Positions 9,958 to 19,174 of a stretch of DNA of 40,682 bases are shown here, piece after piece (position 1 is the first letter of the stretch; each line of letters starts with the position of its first letter). This DNA is from Fidelibacterota bacterium. GTDB taxonomy: Bacteria; Fidelibacterota; Marinisomatia; Marinisomatales; UBA1611. The notes below the pieces were generated by a model, which ran no database searches, was not told the DNA's origin, and saw nothing but the letters and a program-made list of their open reading frames with translations. A program made the translations under genes and the position numbers. Where the stretch lies: contig JABIHN010000065.1 in the NCBI GenBank assembly GCA_018649625.1, positions 1-40,682 of the forward strand, read 5' to 3'.

Positions 9958-10822
9958 TTTCTTCTTTTTTGTTTAAGTGTGAGTTTAATAAGCGAATATG
10001 TTCAGGCGTTGAACCACAACAAATTCCAATTACATCCGGATTCATCTTTATAATTAAATTAATTCCAGCCCTAAAATTAGATTCAGTAACAGTATCAAAA
10101 TAATCATTTCCATAATCAGTTATTCCAAGGTTTGGATAAACGCCCCACTTGCCAATACCTTCATTATTTTTAAACTGATCAAGGCAATCCAATGTTGTTT
10201 CTAATTGATTACAATTATTAAGCAAACAATCAATGTTATAATTATTCATCATTAAAAATAGATCCAGCAAAGATGTGCCGTCTAACAATTGATTCCCATT
10301 TTTCATGATTAGACTAACCCAAACATCAACTTCATAATTTTGCGCAACGGTTAAAGCAACTTCAATCTCTTGTGAATTACCCATTGTTTCAAATAAAATT
10401 AGGTTTAATCCAGCATTGGTCAGCCACTCCATAGATTCATTAAAACTATCTTCAGCAACGTTTTTTCCAGGATATTTATTTGGCGAATAACAATCATCTA
10501 TTGATGTAATTGACCCTGCAATTTGAATAGAATCAAGTGCTGAACTTCTGGCACAATCAACGGCATTTAATAAACTCTCTTTTGCTCTTTCCCTTGCTCT
10601 TATATTAGAATAACCCGCTTTACAATATGTCCAAGTTGTAGATCGAAATGTATTGGTCGTAATAATATTGGCACCAGCTTGGATATAACCAGAATGAATA
10701 TCTTTAACAATATTTGGGTGCGTTAAATTTGCATCAGCTGACCAAATAGGTAACGGTAATTCTAATCCTCTATTCACCAATTCTGTTCCCATGGCACCGT
10801 CGAGAATTAATGTTTTATTCAT
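9932..10822 (-). CDS. Homocysteine S-methyltransferase family protein (MmuM-like)
   Basis: 296 residues, the size of stand-alone Zn-dependent homocysteine methyltransferases such as MmuM rather than of MetH. It opens with LDGAMGTELVNRG, the signature first strand, and carries the zinc cysteines in LLNNCNQ (about residue 203) and GICCGSTPEHI near the C-terminus. Such enzymes make methionine from homocysteine using S-methylmethionine or another sulfonium/betaine donor. Its ATG overlaps the stop of the upstream APC permease by 8 bases, an arrangement like the E. coli mmuP-mmuM pair, which favours S-methylmethionine as the donor. That is inference from context. Confidence 0.85.
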   Translation of the reverse strand: MNKTLILDGAMGTELVNRGLELPLPIWSADANLTHPNIVKDIHSGYIQAGANIITTNTFRSTTWTYCKAGYSNIRARERAKESLLNAVDCARSSALDSIQIAGSITSIDDCYSPNKYPGKNVAEDSFNESMEWLTNAGLNLILFETMGNSQEIEVALTVAQNYEVDVWVSLIMKNGNQLLDGTSLLDLFLMMNNYNIDCLLNNCNQLETTLDCLDQFKNNEGIGKWGVYPNLGITDYGNDYFDTVTESNFRAGINLIIKMNPDVIGICCGSTPEHIRLLNSHLNKKEENEIKNKIL

Positions 10823-12134
10823 TTATTTGTCCATTTTGTATCATTGGAATCAAAAAATATAGAGCAATGCTTAAAAGAATAATTCCAAATCCAACAATAG
10901 ATTCTAATGTAGTTTCTTTTATGGAATAATAAAGGATCCAAATATTTACGAATAAGAAAATGAGTGGTGTAAACGGATATCCCCAAACTTTGTAAGGACG
11001 AACTAAGTCGGGCTCTTTCATTCGAAGAACAAATAAAGAAATAACAGTGAGTGTTGATGTAATTAACAATGTAATTCCTGTATACATAAGAACTTGCTCA
11101 AAAGAAGCAGTCAATATAAATAAAAATGAAATAAGCAATTGAATCCAAAATGCATTCATTGGAATTCCGTCTTCGTTCTTTTCTTTCAAAAAACCAATAA
11201 AAGATATATCTTCGCCCATAGCTTGCATAATCCTAGGTCCAATGAAAATATAACTACTGACCGTGGAGAGTAATAATATTGAAATTCCAATTCCAATAAT
11301 TTTTGCGCCTATATTTCCAAAAATGTGTAATCCTGAGATATACCCTATCTCTACTTGCCCTATCATTGCTTCCATTGGGGTTGAGTATAAAAAAACATAA
11401 TTCAATATTAAATAAAGTAACATGACGAATGCAGTTCCCATAAGCATTGATCTAGAAATATTTTTTTTGGGATTCTGAATTTCTCCTGCCACATAAACAG
11501 CCGAATTCCATCCAGTGTAAGCGTAGGAAACCCAAACTAAACTTACAGCGAATCCGGGGCTCATTAATAAATCACCATCACCAGGTTTCATTATAAGAGA
11601 AATAGTCTGTGGGAAATCAATCAAAAATCCAAAGGCGATAAAAATTAAAATTAAACCTATTTTAATTACAGTAGAGCTATCTTGAAAAAACGTACCCCAT
11701 TTCACAGTTTTCATGTGAAGACCATGAAATCCTAGAATAACAATAGAAGCGACTAGAGTTTGGTTTAATCCAGGAAAAACTGCAGATGTATAACTTCCCA
11801 ATGCCATAGCAGCTAATACTGCCGGAGCCGAAAAACCAACTGTTGACGAAACAATTCCAGCACCAAAGCCAATGGAAGGATGAATGATTCTACTTAAAAA
11901 ATGATACTCTCCACCAGACCGAGGTAAAGCAGCTCCTAATTCACTATAAACCAGCGCGCCACATAATGCAACAATTCCACCAATAACCCAAAGCATCATG
12001 AGCGGAAATACAGATTGAATATCGGCAAGTTGGTATCCAAGACTTGTAAATACACCTGTACCAATCATGGAAGCAACCACTAAGGACGATGCCGTCCATA
12101 CAGAAAGATGTCTTCCGCTACTAGACTTGGTCAA
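10815..12134 (-). CDS. APC-superfamily amino acid permease
   Basis: 439 residues with about 12 transmembrane helices. The N-terminal helix 1 motif VVASMIGTGVFTSLG is the unwound substrate-binding segment of LeuT-fold APC transporters. SELGAALPRSGGEYHFL (helix 2/3) and the VSYAYTGWNSAVYVAGEI stretch (helix 6) are also family hallmarks. It should import an amino acid with protons or by exchange. The 8-base overlap with the downstream homocysteine methyltransferase suggests a sulfonium amino acid such as S-methylmethionine. Sequence style is closest to the LAT/YhdG-type branch, so the substrate is open. Confidence 0.9.
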   Translation of the reverse strand: MTKSSSGRHLSVWTASSLVVASMIGTGVFTSLGYQLADIQSVFPLMMLWVIGGIVALCGALVYSELGAALPRSGGEYHFLSRIIHPSIGFGAGIVSSTVGFSAPAVLAAMALGSYTSAVFPGLNQTLVASIVILGFHGLHMKTVKWGTFFQDSSTVIKIGLILIFIAFGFLIDFPQTISLIMKPGDGDLLMSPGFAVSLVWVSYAYTGWNSAVYVAGEIQNPKKNISRSMLMGTAFVMLLYLILNYVFLYSTPMEAMIGQVEIGYISGLHIFGNIGAKIIGIGISILLLSTVSSYIFIGPRIMQAMGEDISFIGFLKEKNEDGIPMNAFWIQLLISFLFILTASFEQVLMYTGITLLITSTLTVISLFVLRMKEPDLVRPYKVWGYPFTPLIFLFVNIWILYYSIKETTLESIVGFGIILLSIALYFLIPMIQNGQINE

Positions 12135-12137
12135 CGA

Positions 12138-12503
12138 TTAGGAACGATAAAGATTATAAGCCAAAAGAAACCAACCTACAATAAAACATACACCACCAAT
12201 TGGCGTAATTGCTCCAAGCCATCGCGTGTTGGTTAGTACAAGTAAATATAAACTACCCGAAAAAATAATAATTCCAGCGATAAATAAATATGCAGGGATT
12301 TGAATTAAATCATGAGATATATGAAAACCAATTCCGCCAAGAATTAATAATCCAAGAGCATGATACATTTGGTATCGTATACCTTTTTCAAATGTAACTA
12401 AATCTGCCGCGGAAACTTTTGCTTTTAAACCATGTGCACCAAATGAGCCAAATAAAATAGCTAAGCCAACAAAAATAGCACCAATTATTAACCAAGTTTT
12501 CAT
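12138..12503 (-). CDS. DUF423 family small membrane protein
   Basis: 121 residues with four hydrophobic helices. It matches DUF423 (YgdD-like) proteins: the start MKTWLIIGAIFVGLAILFGSFGAHGLK with the GAFGAHGL-type motif, then FEKGIRYQMYHALGLLILG and the closing LGAITPIGGVCFIVGWFLLA. The biochemical role of this family is unknown. Its ATG follows the TAA of the MscS gene with no gap, and the APC permease begins three bases after its own stop, so all are one transcript. Confidence 0.88.
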   Translation of the reverse strand: MKTWLIIGAIFVGLAILFGSFGAHGLKAKVSAADLVTFEKGIRYQMYHALGLLILGGIGFHISHDLIQIPAYLFIAGIIIFSGSLYLLVLTNTRWLGAITPIGGVCFIVGWFLLAYNLYRS

Positions 12504-13562
12504 TTATGACTCTGTACGTTGGATAACTGTACGCATTGGAAACGGAATTTCAATACCTTCTTCATTGAAACGTTTATGGAGTCTTTTCACAAATTCATGA
12601 ATAATAGGATTTTGATCTCCATATTTTTTTCCACGAAAATAGACAATACAATCAATGCTTGAATCACCAAAGCCACGAAACTTAAATGCAGGTGTTGAAT
12701 TTTTATTTGTTTGTTCTAAAGCTGCATGTACATCTTTGGCAACTTCCATAACAACTTGTTCCACTTTTTCTAAATCAGAACCATATCCCACGCCAATGGG
12801 AACTTTAACTGAAAAACTTGGATCGCCACTATCATAATTTTTTATGATTGCTTTGGATAGCTTTGTGTTCGGAATTTGAATAATATTATTCGTTCTTTCC
12901 AACATTTTGGTATTCCGCCACGTAATATTTTGGATGTACCCCATTTCGCCAGAATCTAAACTAACAAAATCACCCGGTTGAACCTTTTTACTCAATAAAA
13001 TATGTAGACCTGCAAATACATCAGTTAAGGTATCTTTCAATGCAAGAGAGACAGCCAAACCACCAATTCCCAATGCGGTAAGCATGGGTGCAATAGAAAT
13101 TTCCAAAGCATCTAAAATTATAAGTAGTCCAACAATATAAACGGTGACCCATACAAAGTTTGTAAACATTGTTGTTGAAGGAAACCCACCACCTTGCTTT
13201 TTTGACCAAATATTAAGAAGACCAACGATGAGTTTTGCTGCAGCATGAGTGATCGAGGAAATTAAAATAATTATCAAAAATTTGGAGATATAAAGTCCAA
13301 TGGGTTCTACAATTTCAACTCCGCGTAAAGCGATTGATAATCCTGCCCAAAAGAACCAAAGAATTATCTGAGATTCAACAGCATCTAATATTATATCATC
13401 TCCTTCCCATTCGGAATTAGCTGCAGCCTTTTTGAGACGAGAATGAATAACTTGTTTAAATACCATACCCAGTGTAATGGCGGTGAAAACAATTAAAATA
13501 GGAACCAACCATGTGGTTAAAAATTGATTTGTTTGAATTGTACTAATAATTGTATCTATCAT
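12504..13562 (-). CDS. MscS-family mechanosensitive ion channel
   Basis: 352 residues. Four N-terminal hydrophobic helices (about 15-35, 65-85, 90-112, 128-150) precede the pore-lining helix ALGIGGLAVSLALKDTLTDVFAG, the Gly/Ala-rich TM3 signature of MscS. The soluble beta domain follows (VQPGDFVSLDSGEMGYIQNITWRNTKML, then NNIIQIPNTKL), then the C-terminal alpha/beta domain ending EEGIEIPFPMRTV. Such channels open on membrane tension to release solutes during osmotic downshock. Its TAA abuts the ATG of the DUF423 gene. The extra helix makes it a little longer than E. coli MscS. Confidence 0.95.
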   Translation of the reverse strand: MIDTIISTIQTNQFLTTWLVPILIVFTAITLGMVFKQVIHSRLKKAAANSEWEGDDIILDAVESQIILWFFWAGLSIALRGVEIVEPIGLYISKFLIIILISSITHAAAKLIVGLLNIWSKKQGGGFPSTTMFTNFVWVTVYIVGLLIILDALEISIAPMLTALGIGGLAVSLALKDTLTDVFAGLHILLSKKVQPGDFVSLDSGEMGYIQNITWRNTKMLERTNNIIQIPNTKLSKAIIKNYDSGDPSFSVKVPIGVGYGSDLEKVEQVVMEVAKDVHAALEQTNKNSTPAFKFRGFGDSSIDCIVYFRGKKYGDQNPIIHEFVKRLHKRFNEEGIEIPFPMRTVIQRTES

Positions 13563-13638
13563 AAGGCGAGGAATTTAAGGTTATTTTTATTGAAAATAAT
13601 TAAGAATGTATTGCAATTATTATTGGATGGTTTCAGTT

Positions 13639-14688
13639 TTATTTTAATTTGGATTTTATCCAATCCAACGAAAAACCCAATGATATGAGATGATGATTCC
13701 CTAATCCATCTGTTGAATTAGAAGATAAAAAGGCATAATCAATTCCAAATCCATCCCATTGCATTCCTAATCCACCGGTGGAATTATTAATAGAATTTTT
13801 TCCCAAACGAATAAATAGTTTATCTTTATAGATTCCTTCAAGTCCAAAAGAAGCATCCATAGAAAATGCCGCAAATCCTATCTGTGAATTCAAATGACGA
13901 TTAGATGTAGAAATATCCAGATTAAATAATGAATGTAGTTTTACAGGAACCTGCGTTAAAACCAATGGATGATGAATTCCAACTGAAACTGTGGGAGTTG
14001 TCCCTTCAACCGTACCATTATCCCAAATTAATCCAGATGCTGGAAGATTCCGGGCTACAATACCAATATTAGTTAAATTTATTTTTTTCATTATTCCGAT
14101 ATCAATTCCAACACCCAAAGCAAAATGAGAATCCAATGAATAAGATAATACTTTTACACCAATACCAACGGGCATTTTTCTAAACTCGTGATTAAATGCA
14201 GCATGAATGCCAACTTGATGCTGACTAAAAAATTTGATTTGATCAACGTCCAAACGTTCACCTTCGTCTAAAATGCCATTGCCTTCGCCAGGATCATTAG
14301 TTCCAAATTGACCATCAATCCCCCAATCTAAGAGCATATTTCTTGTATCGGGAATTTGGCCTATACCTTCATACAATAAATTTAATTGAATTGGCTTTCC
14401 ACTTCTTTGAATTTGAAATCCAATCAAATCATTATTTAAAATTCCCGCAAATCGTGATTGGTGAGTCACATGAATAGTTTGAGTGGGCTTAAATGAAAAA
14501 ATAGGATTTATCAAAGATGCTGTTGGAGACTCAAAATTATAGGCTGTTGTAGCATTTCCTAATGAAGCAGTTCGAGCATCTGTTACATGTTCAAAAAGCT
14601 CCCAACCGTAATTCACCCACACTCCATCGGAGAATGCAATGCTCAAAGAAAGCAAAATGATATAATATTTAGTAAAGCTCGTTTTCAT
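13639..14688 (-). CDS. PorV/PorQ-like outer-membrane beta-barrel protein
   Basis: 349 residues with an N-terminal signal peptide (about 1-20). The mature start DARTASLGNATTAYNFESPTA fits the PorV/PorQ/UPF0164 barrel family, whose first strands read 'ARxxxMGxAxTA...NPA'. Alternating strands continue to a C-terminal hydrophobic strand. Residues about 126-150 hold a loop rich in Asp/Gly (TNDPGEGNGILDEGERLD), which looks like a calcium-binding EF-hand/dockerin-type insertion seen in secreted proteins of Marinimicrobia- and Calditrichota-like bacteria. PorV-type proteins shuttle type IX secretion cargo in Bacteroidota; no other T9SS gene is in the window, so the role here is open. It indicates a Gram-negative cell. 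Confidence 0.7.
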   Translation of the reverse strand: MKTSFTKYYIILLSLSIAFSDGVWVNYGWELFEHVTDARTASLGNATTAYNFESPTASLINPIFSFKPTQTIHVTHQSRFAGILNNDLIGFQIQRSGKPIQLNLLYEGIGQIPDTRNMLLDWGIDGQFGTNDPGEGNGILDEGERLDVDQIKFFSQHQVGIHAAFNHEFRKMPVGIGVKVLSYSLDSHFALGVGIDIGIMKKINLTNIGIVARNLPASGLIWDNGTVEGTTPTVSVGIHHPLVLTQVPVKLHSLFNLDISTSNRHLNSQIGFAAFSMDASFGLEGIYKDKLFIRLGKNSINNSTGGLGMQWDGFGIDYAFLSSNSTDGLGNHHLISLGFSLDWIKSKLK

Positions 14689-14716
14689 GATAGTAGCGGA
14701 AAAGTTTGGGATTATT

Positions 14717-17314
14717 CTATAATCCGTGCTCTTTTTTAATGTTATCTAAAGTTTTTAGTGCTTCCATAGGTGTCATCGAATTCACATCTAATTCATTTAA
14801 AGTTTTTCTCAATTTCAATTCTTGTTCTTGAAATAGGGTCATTTGCTTGGACGGCTCAGGAGGTATAGAAGTTCCATTTTTTTCTTCCGACTGTTGGATA
14901 TGATGATTTAATATTTCAGTTGCTCGATGAATTACCGACTTAGGAAGACCCGCCATTTGAGCAACGTAAATTCCATAACTTTTATCACCTGTTCCTTTAG
15001 CAATAGAACGTAAAAAAACAATTTTATCGCCAAATTCTTTTACTTCAACATGATAATTTTCTACTCGATCCAAAATAGATTCTAAATCAGTTAATTCATG
15101 GTAATGTGTTGCAAATATTGTTCGTGCTGCTACACCTTCAGTGTTATGTAAATATTCAGTAATAGCCCAAGCCAAGGATAATCCATCATAAGTTGCCGTT
15201 CCTCGACCAATCTCATCCAAAAGAATTAAACTTTTATGGGTGGCATTATTTAAAATATTTGCAGCTTCATTCATTTCCACTAAAAAAGTAGATTCACCGC
15301 CAGCAAGATTGTCGCTTGCACCAACTCGCGTAAATAAGCGATCCACCACGCCTATCTTTGCAGATTTTGCCGGTACATAACACCCAATCTGAGCCATAAG
15401 AGTAATAAGTCCAACCTGACGCAAATAGGTAGATTTTCCTGCCATATTAGGACCTGTAACCAATTGAATCTGATTCTTTTCTGAATGAATTGATAAATCG
15501 TTTGGAATGAATTTTTCTGTAGCGGGTAATAATTGTTCAACCACGGGATGTCGTCCATGAATTATATTTAATTCAGGATTATTTGTCAACACTGGGCGAA
15601 CATATTTTTGGGTATTTGCTGTTGCTGAAAACCCAAGCAATAGATCCATTCGATTTAATGCTTTTGCATTAATATGGATTTTAGAAATTGATAATAATAA
15701 GAATTGGCATAACTCAGAAAAAAGCCTTGTTTCTATGGAAATGATTTTATCTTCCGCATTCAAAACTTTTTCTTCATACTCTTTTAATTCATCAGTGATA
15801 TATCGCTCAGAATTAACCAGAGTTTGCTTTCGTATAAATGTTTCTGGGACTTTATCCTGATGAACTTTAGTTATTTCTATGAAATATCCAAAAACTCGAT
15901 TAAACCCTACTTTTAGTTTAGGAATTTCCAATTCGTCTCTAAGCGTATTTTGGAAATTCTCTATCCATTCTTTCCCTGAATGAAGCAAAACCCGCAATTC
16001 ATCTAAATCCTTGTCAACACCAGAACAAATCACATTTCCCATTTTTATCAAAACAGGTGTATCTTCATTGATATTAGATAATATTTTATGAACAATTGTT
16101 TGGGTGTCCACAAATGATTTTGCCAACAAAGATAAATTACTATCATCTACAGAATTGAGTTCTTTCTGCCATTCTGGAATTTTCTTTAACGCAAGCGCTA
16201 AGCCAATCAATTCTCTTGGAGAAGCTTTCCCTTGGTTGACTTTTCCGAGAATTCTCTCTATATCTGCAGTCTTTCCCAAAGACTCTCTGATAGATTTCAT
16301 TATTCTATTATGCTGTAAAAATGATTCTACTACATCTAATCGGTGATTTAATTTATTTACATTGGTTAAAGGATAATGAAGCCATCGACGAAGTAATCGA
16401 CCACCACCTGCAGTTTGAGTTTGATCAATACAATCAATAAGCGTACCATGTGTACCTTGAGTGGCTAAACTTTGAAAAACTTCCAAATTTCGAATTGTAT
16501 AACCATCTAATCCCATAAAACCATCATTTAATACAGGAACAATTTTTGAAATATGATTAATAGACGAACTTAAATTGGTTTTAATATGATGCATTAGAGC
16601 ACCACCTGTTGTAATTCCAATTTTCATATCTTCGCACCCAAATCCTTTTAAAGATTTAAGATTAAAATGAGTTATTAATGCTCTATAAGATGAATCAAAA
16701 TCAAATATCCAATCTTCGATTTGTGTAATAAATGGTCGAAATTCTCGATACCAATCAGTCGTTGAATAAACCACATTTTCTCCAAGAATCATTTCACTTG
16801 GTGAAAATTTTAATAAATAATTTTTTAAGTCTTCAACGGGACATTCACCAATATGAAATTCACCCGTAGATGGATCTAAAAATGCAAACCCAGCGCTATT
16901 TTTTTCAAATGATATTGCTCCAATATACCTATTCGATTTTTTATTTAAAGCTTGATCGCTTGTTAAGGTACCTGGCGTTACAACTTCTATAACTTCGCGC
17001 TTTACAATTCCTTTGGCTAATTTTGGATCTTCCACTTGTTCGCAAATGGCAACACGATAACCTGCTTTCACCAATTTGGGAAGATAATTATCTAACGAAT
17101 GATAGGGAAATCCAGCCAATGCAACTTCTGAAGCTTTTCCATTTGCACGCTTGGTAAGAACTATACCTAAAACTTTGGCTGTTATTTCTGCATCTTCCAA
17201 AAATGTTTCGTAAAAATCACCCATTCGAAATAAAACCAATGTATCTTCGTACTTAGATTTCACATCTAAGAATTGTTTCATCACTGGTGTTTGTGCCACC
17301 ACAGTTTTAACCAT
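14717..17314 (-). CDS. mutS: DNA mismatch repair protein MutS
   Basis: 865 residues, full-length MutS1. The N-terminal mismatch-recognition motif FRMGDFYETF contains the stacking Phe and the Glu of F-x-E. The connector, lever and clamp domains follow. The ATPase domain has Walker A TGPNMAGKSTYLRQVG, Walker B region SLILLDEIGRGTATYDG and the composite-site FATHYHEL. The C-terminal tail (SMTPMEALKTLDNIK) is the usual helix-turn-helix/dimer end. It finds base mismatches and small loops after replication and recruits MutL. The start overlaps the stop of selB by 8 bases, so translation is coupled to selB, an unusual neighbour. Confidence 0.98.
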   Translation of the reverse strand: MVKTVVAQTPVMKQFLDVKSKYEDTLVLFRMGDFYETFLEDAEITAKVLGIVLTKRANGKASEVALAGFPYHSLDNYLPKLVKAGYRVAICEQVEDPKLAKGIVKREVIEVVTPGTLTSDQALNKKSNRYIGAISFEKNSAGFAFLDPSTGEFHIGECPVEDLKNYLLKFSPSEMILGENVVYSTTDWYREFRPFITQIEDWIFDFDSSYRALITHFNLKSLKGFGCEDMKIGITTGGALMHHIKTNLSSSINHISKIVPVLNDGFMGLDGYTIRNLEVFQSLATQGTHGTLIDCIDQTQTAGGGRLLRRWLHYPLTNVNKLNHRLDVVESFLQHNRIMKSIRESLGKTADIERILGKVNQGKASPRELIGLALALKKIPEWQKELNSVDDSNLSLLAKSFVDTQTIVHKILSNINEDTPVLIKMGNVICSGVDKDLDELRVLLHSGKEWIENFQNTLRDELEIPKLKVGFNRVFGYFIEITKVHQDKVPETFIRKQTLVNSERYITDELKEYEEKVLNAEDKIISIETRLFSELCQFLLLSISKIHINAKALNRMDLLLGFSATANTQKYVRPVLTNNPELNIIHGRHPVVEQLLPATEKFIPNDLSIHSEKNQIQLVTGPNMAGKSTYLRQVGLITLMAQIGCYVPAKSAKIGVVDRLFTRVGASDNLAGGESTFLVEMNEAANILNNATHKSLILLDEIGRGTATYDGLSLAWAITEYLHNTEGVAARTIFATHYHELTDLESILDRVENYHVEVKEFGDKIVFLRSIAKGTGDKSYGIYVAQMAGLPKSVIHRATEILNHHIQQSEEKNGTSIPPEPSKQMTLFQEQELKLRKTLNELDVNSMTPMEALKTLDNIKKEHGL

Positions 17315-19172
17315 TCAAAGTTTCCCCTTTCACTCGTACATTTTCATGTCGAACCGTGAAATGATTCTTATCAAGATATTCTAACAATGGAATTGCTGTT
17401 TTACGAGATAGTCCTGTTATATTTTTAAAATCTGCCACAGTCAATTCATCCTTAGATCGAAAATAATTACTTATATCACTTAATACATTATCAAGGTTTG
17501 GACGATTTAGCCAAAATTGATTTCCCAGGTTCTCAACTTTACCTTGAGCAAATAAAAGATGAATTAAATCACCCACCCTTTTTGGGTTAAACCCAGATGT
17601 ACTGATAATCTCTTTCAATAAAATGGGTTCATATCCGGATTGATTAACAATTGATTCAATTTTTTCTAAATCAATTAAATCTTTTTGAGAGAATTTTGGT
17701 TGATAACCAGACAATGAAAACCCTCCTTTTTCTTCGGAAAGTGTTCCTTTTCCAATCATGGTTTTCAATACAAAGATTAACCAATTATCAGACCATTTGA
17801 CCTGTGTTAAAATTCCATCTGAACTTAAAACGGATCGAAACGAATTTTTCTCGTATGATATATTAAAAAACGAAATAATTTCATTTTCAGCTTTCTTTAA
17901 TCCACTATCAGTATAAATAAGCCCATTTTGAGTTTCATAACACTTTAGCTTATCGGTCCATTTATCTATTTTAGTTTTTGAAATGAAAAATAAGGATTGC
18001 CATTCATTTTTAGTCTTAGGTTTTTTCCAATCTTCATTGATTAAATATTCAAACCTTTTTTGTGGTTCAACTGGAATAGAATCTATTCTATCTCTTAATA
18101 CTTTCCATTTTAGAACTGGAAACGGATCTAAGATTACTCCGCCTGCAATTGTTTCCATGGGAGAATATGACCTTATTACAAATCGATCATCCATAACAAC
18201 TGATACAGGAGATTCTAAATCAATAATCAAATTCCCTGATTGGCTTTGTTCTAATCTTCCACCTGACGCCCGACCCAAAACTTCGGCTGTTCCTATATGA
18301 AATCGTAAACGCTGATTATTTTTTATAATCCAATTTGTAGAAGAAGTCATGGATATATTTGCTAATATTCTATTTGTTTTTTGTAAACAACCTGGTGTAG
18401 CCAAAACGGTTCCACGTGTTAAATTTATTGATTTAACATTTGCTAGATTAATAGCAGCACGATCACCCGATTTCACACTATCGGTTAATCCTCCATGGGT
18501 TTGAATCCCTCTTATTTTAGTTTTTATTCCAGACGGTAGAATTTCAATCTCGTCACCATTTTTCGCCAAACCATTCTGAACAGTTCCCGTAGCAACAGTG
18601 CCAAACCCCGTTTTAGAAAATACACGATCCACATTCATTCTAAATTGTGAAGATAATGATACTGTACTGAATTGATTTGCCATGGAAATAATATTAGTTT
18701 TTAACTCATTTACTCCATCACCTGTAAGATTATTGATTCGATGAATCAATTCAATTTCAAATCCTTGTTTTTCCAATAAGTCCGTAATATCTAATTCGAC
18801 AAGTTCAAGCCATTCATCGTCATGAACCAAATCAATTTTGGTAAGAGCAACTATTCCTTTTTTAACACCGAGTAGTGTTAAAATATCTAAATGCTCATGC
18901 GTTTGCGGCATAATACCATCATCTGCAGCAATTACTAATAGTCCGAAATGAATATTTGCTGCCCCTGCTGCCATATTTCTAATAAATTTCTCATGGCCAG
19001 GAACATCAATAATTGTAATGGATTCTGTTAAATGCGCAAACCCTAAATCAATCGTCATTCCCCGTTGTTTTTCTTCAAGAAGACGATCTGTATTGATTCC
19101 GGTAAGTGCCTTAACTAATGATGTTTTTCCATGATCAATATGACCAGCTGTTCCAATTACAACTTGTCCCAT
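17307..19172 (-). CDS. selB: Selenocysteine-specific elongation factor SelB
   Basis: 621 residues. The GTPase domain carries G1 [14 protein letters not shown]3 DVPGHEKF and the G4 ALTKID form typical of SelB (TKxD in place of NKxD). Beta-barrel domains II and III follow (about 180-340), then the C-terminal winged-helix repeats that bind SECIS RNA (about 430-621). SelB brings Sec-tRNA to in-frame UGA codons followed by a SECIS hairpin. It begins two bases after the selA stop. No SECIS-bearing selenoprotein gene, selC or selD was found in the window, so the targets lie elsewhere. Confidence 0.96.
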   Translation of the reverse strand: MGQVVIGTAGHIDHGKTSLVKALTGINTDRLLEEKQRGMTIDLGFAHLTESITIIDVPGHEKFIRNMAAGAANIHFGLLVIAADDGIMPQTHEHLDILTLLGVKKGIVALTKIDLVHDDEWLELVELDITDLLEKQGFEIELIHRINNLTGDGVNELKTNIISMANQFSTVSLSSQFRMNVDRVFSKTGFGTVATGTVQNGLAKNGDEIEILPSGIKTKIRGIQTHGGLTDSVKSGDRAAINLANVKSINLTRGTVLATPGCLQKTNRILANISMTSSTNWIIKNNQRLRFHIGTAEVLGRASGGRLEQSQSGNLIIDLESPVSVVMDDRFVIRSYSPMETIAGGVILDPFPVLKWKVLRDRIDSIPVEPQKRFEYLINEDWKKPKTKNEWQSLFFISKTKIDKWTDKLKCYETQNGLIYTDSGLKKAENEIISFFNISYEKNSFRSVLSSDGILTQVKWSDNWLIFVLKTMIGKGTLSEEKGGFSLSGYQPKFSQKDLIDLEKIESIVNQSGYEPILLKEIISTSGFNPKRVGDLIHLLFAQGKVENLGNQFWLNRPNLDNVLSDISNYFRSKDELTVADFKNITGLSRKTAIPLLEYLDKNHFTVRHENVRVKGETLNG

Positions 19173-19174
19173 AA

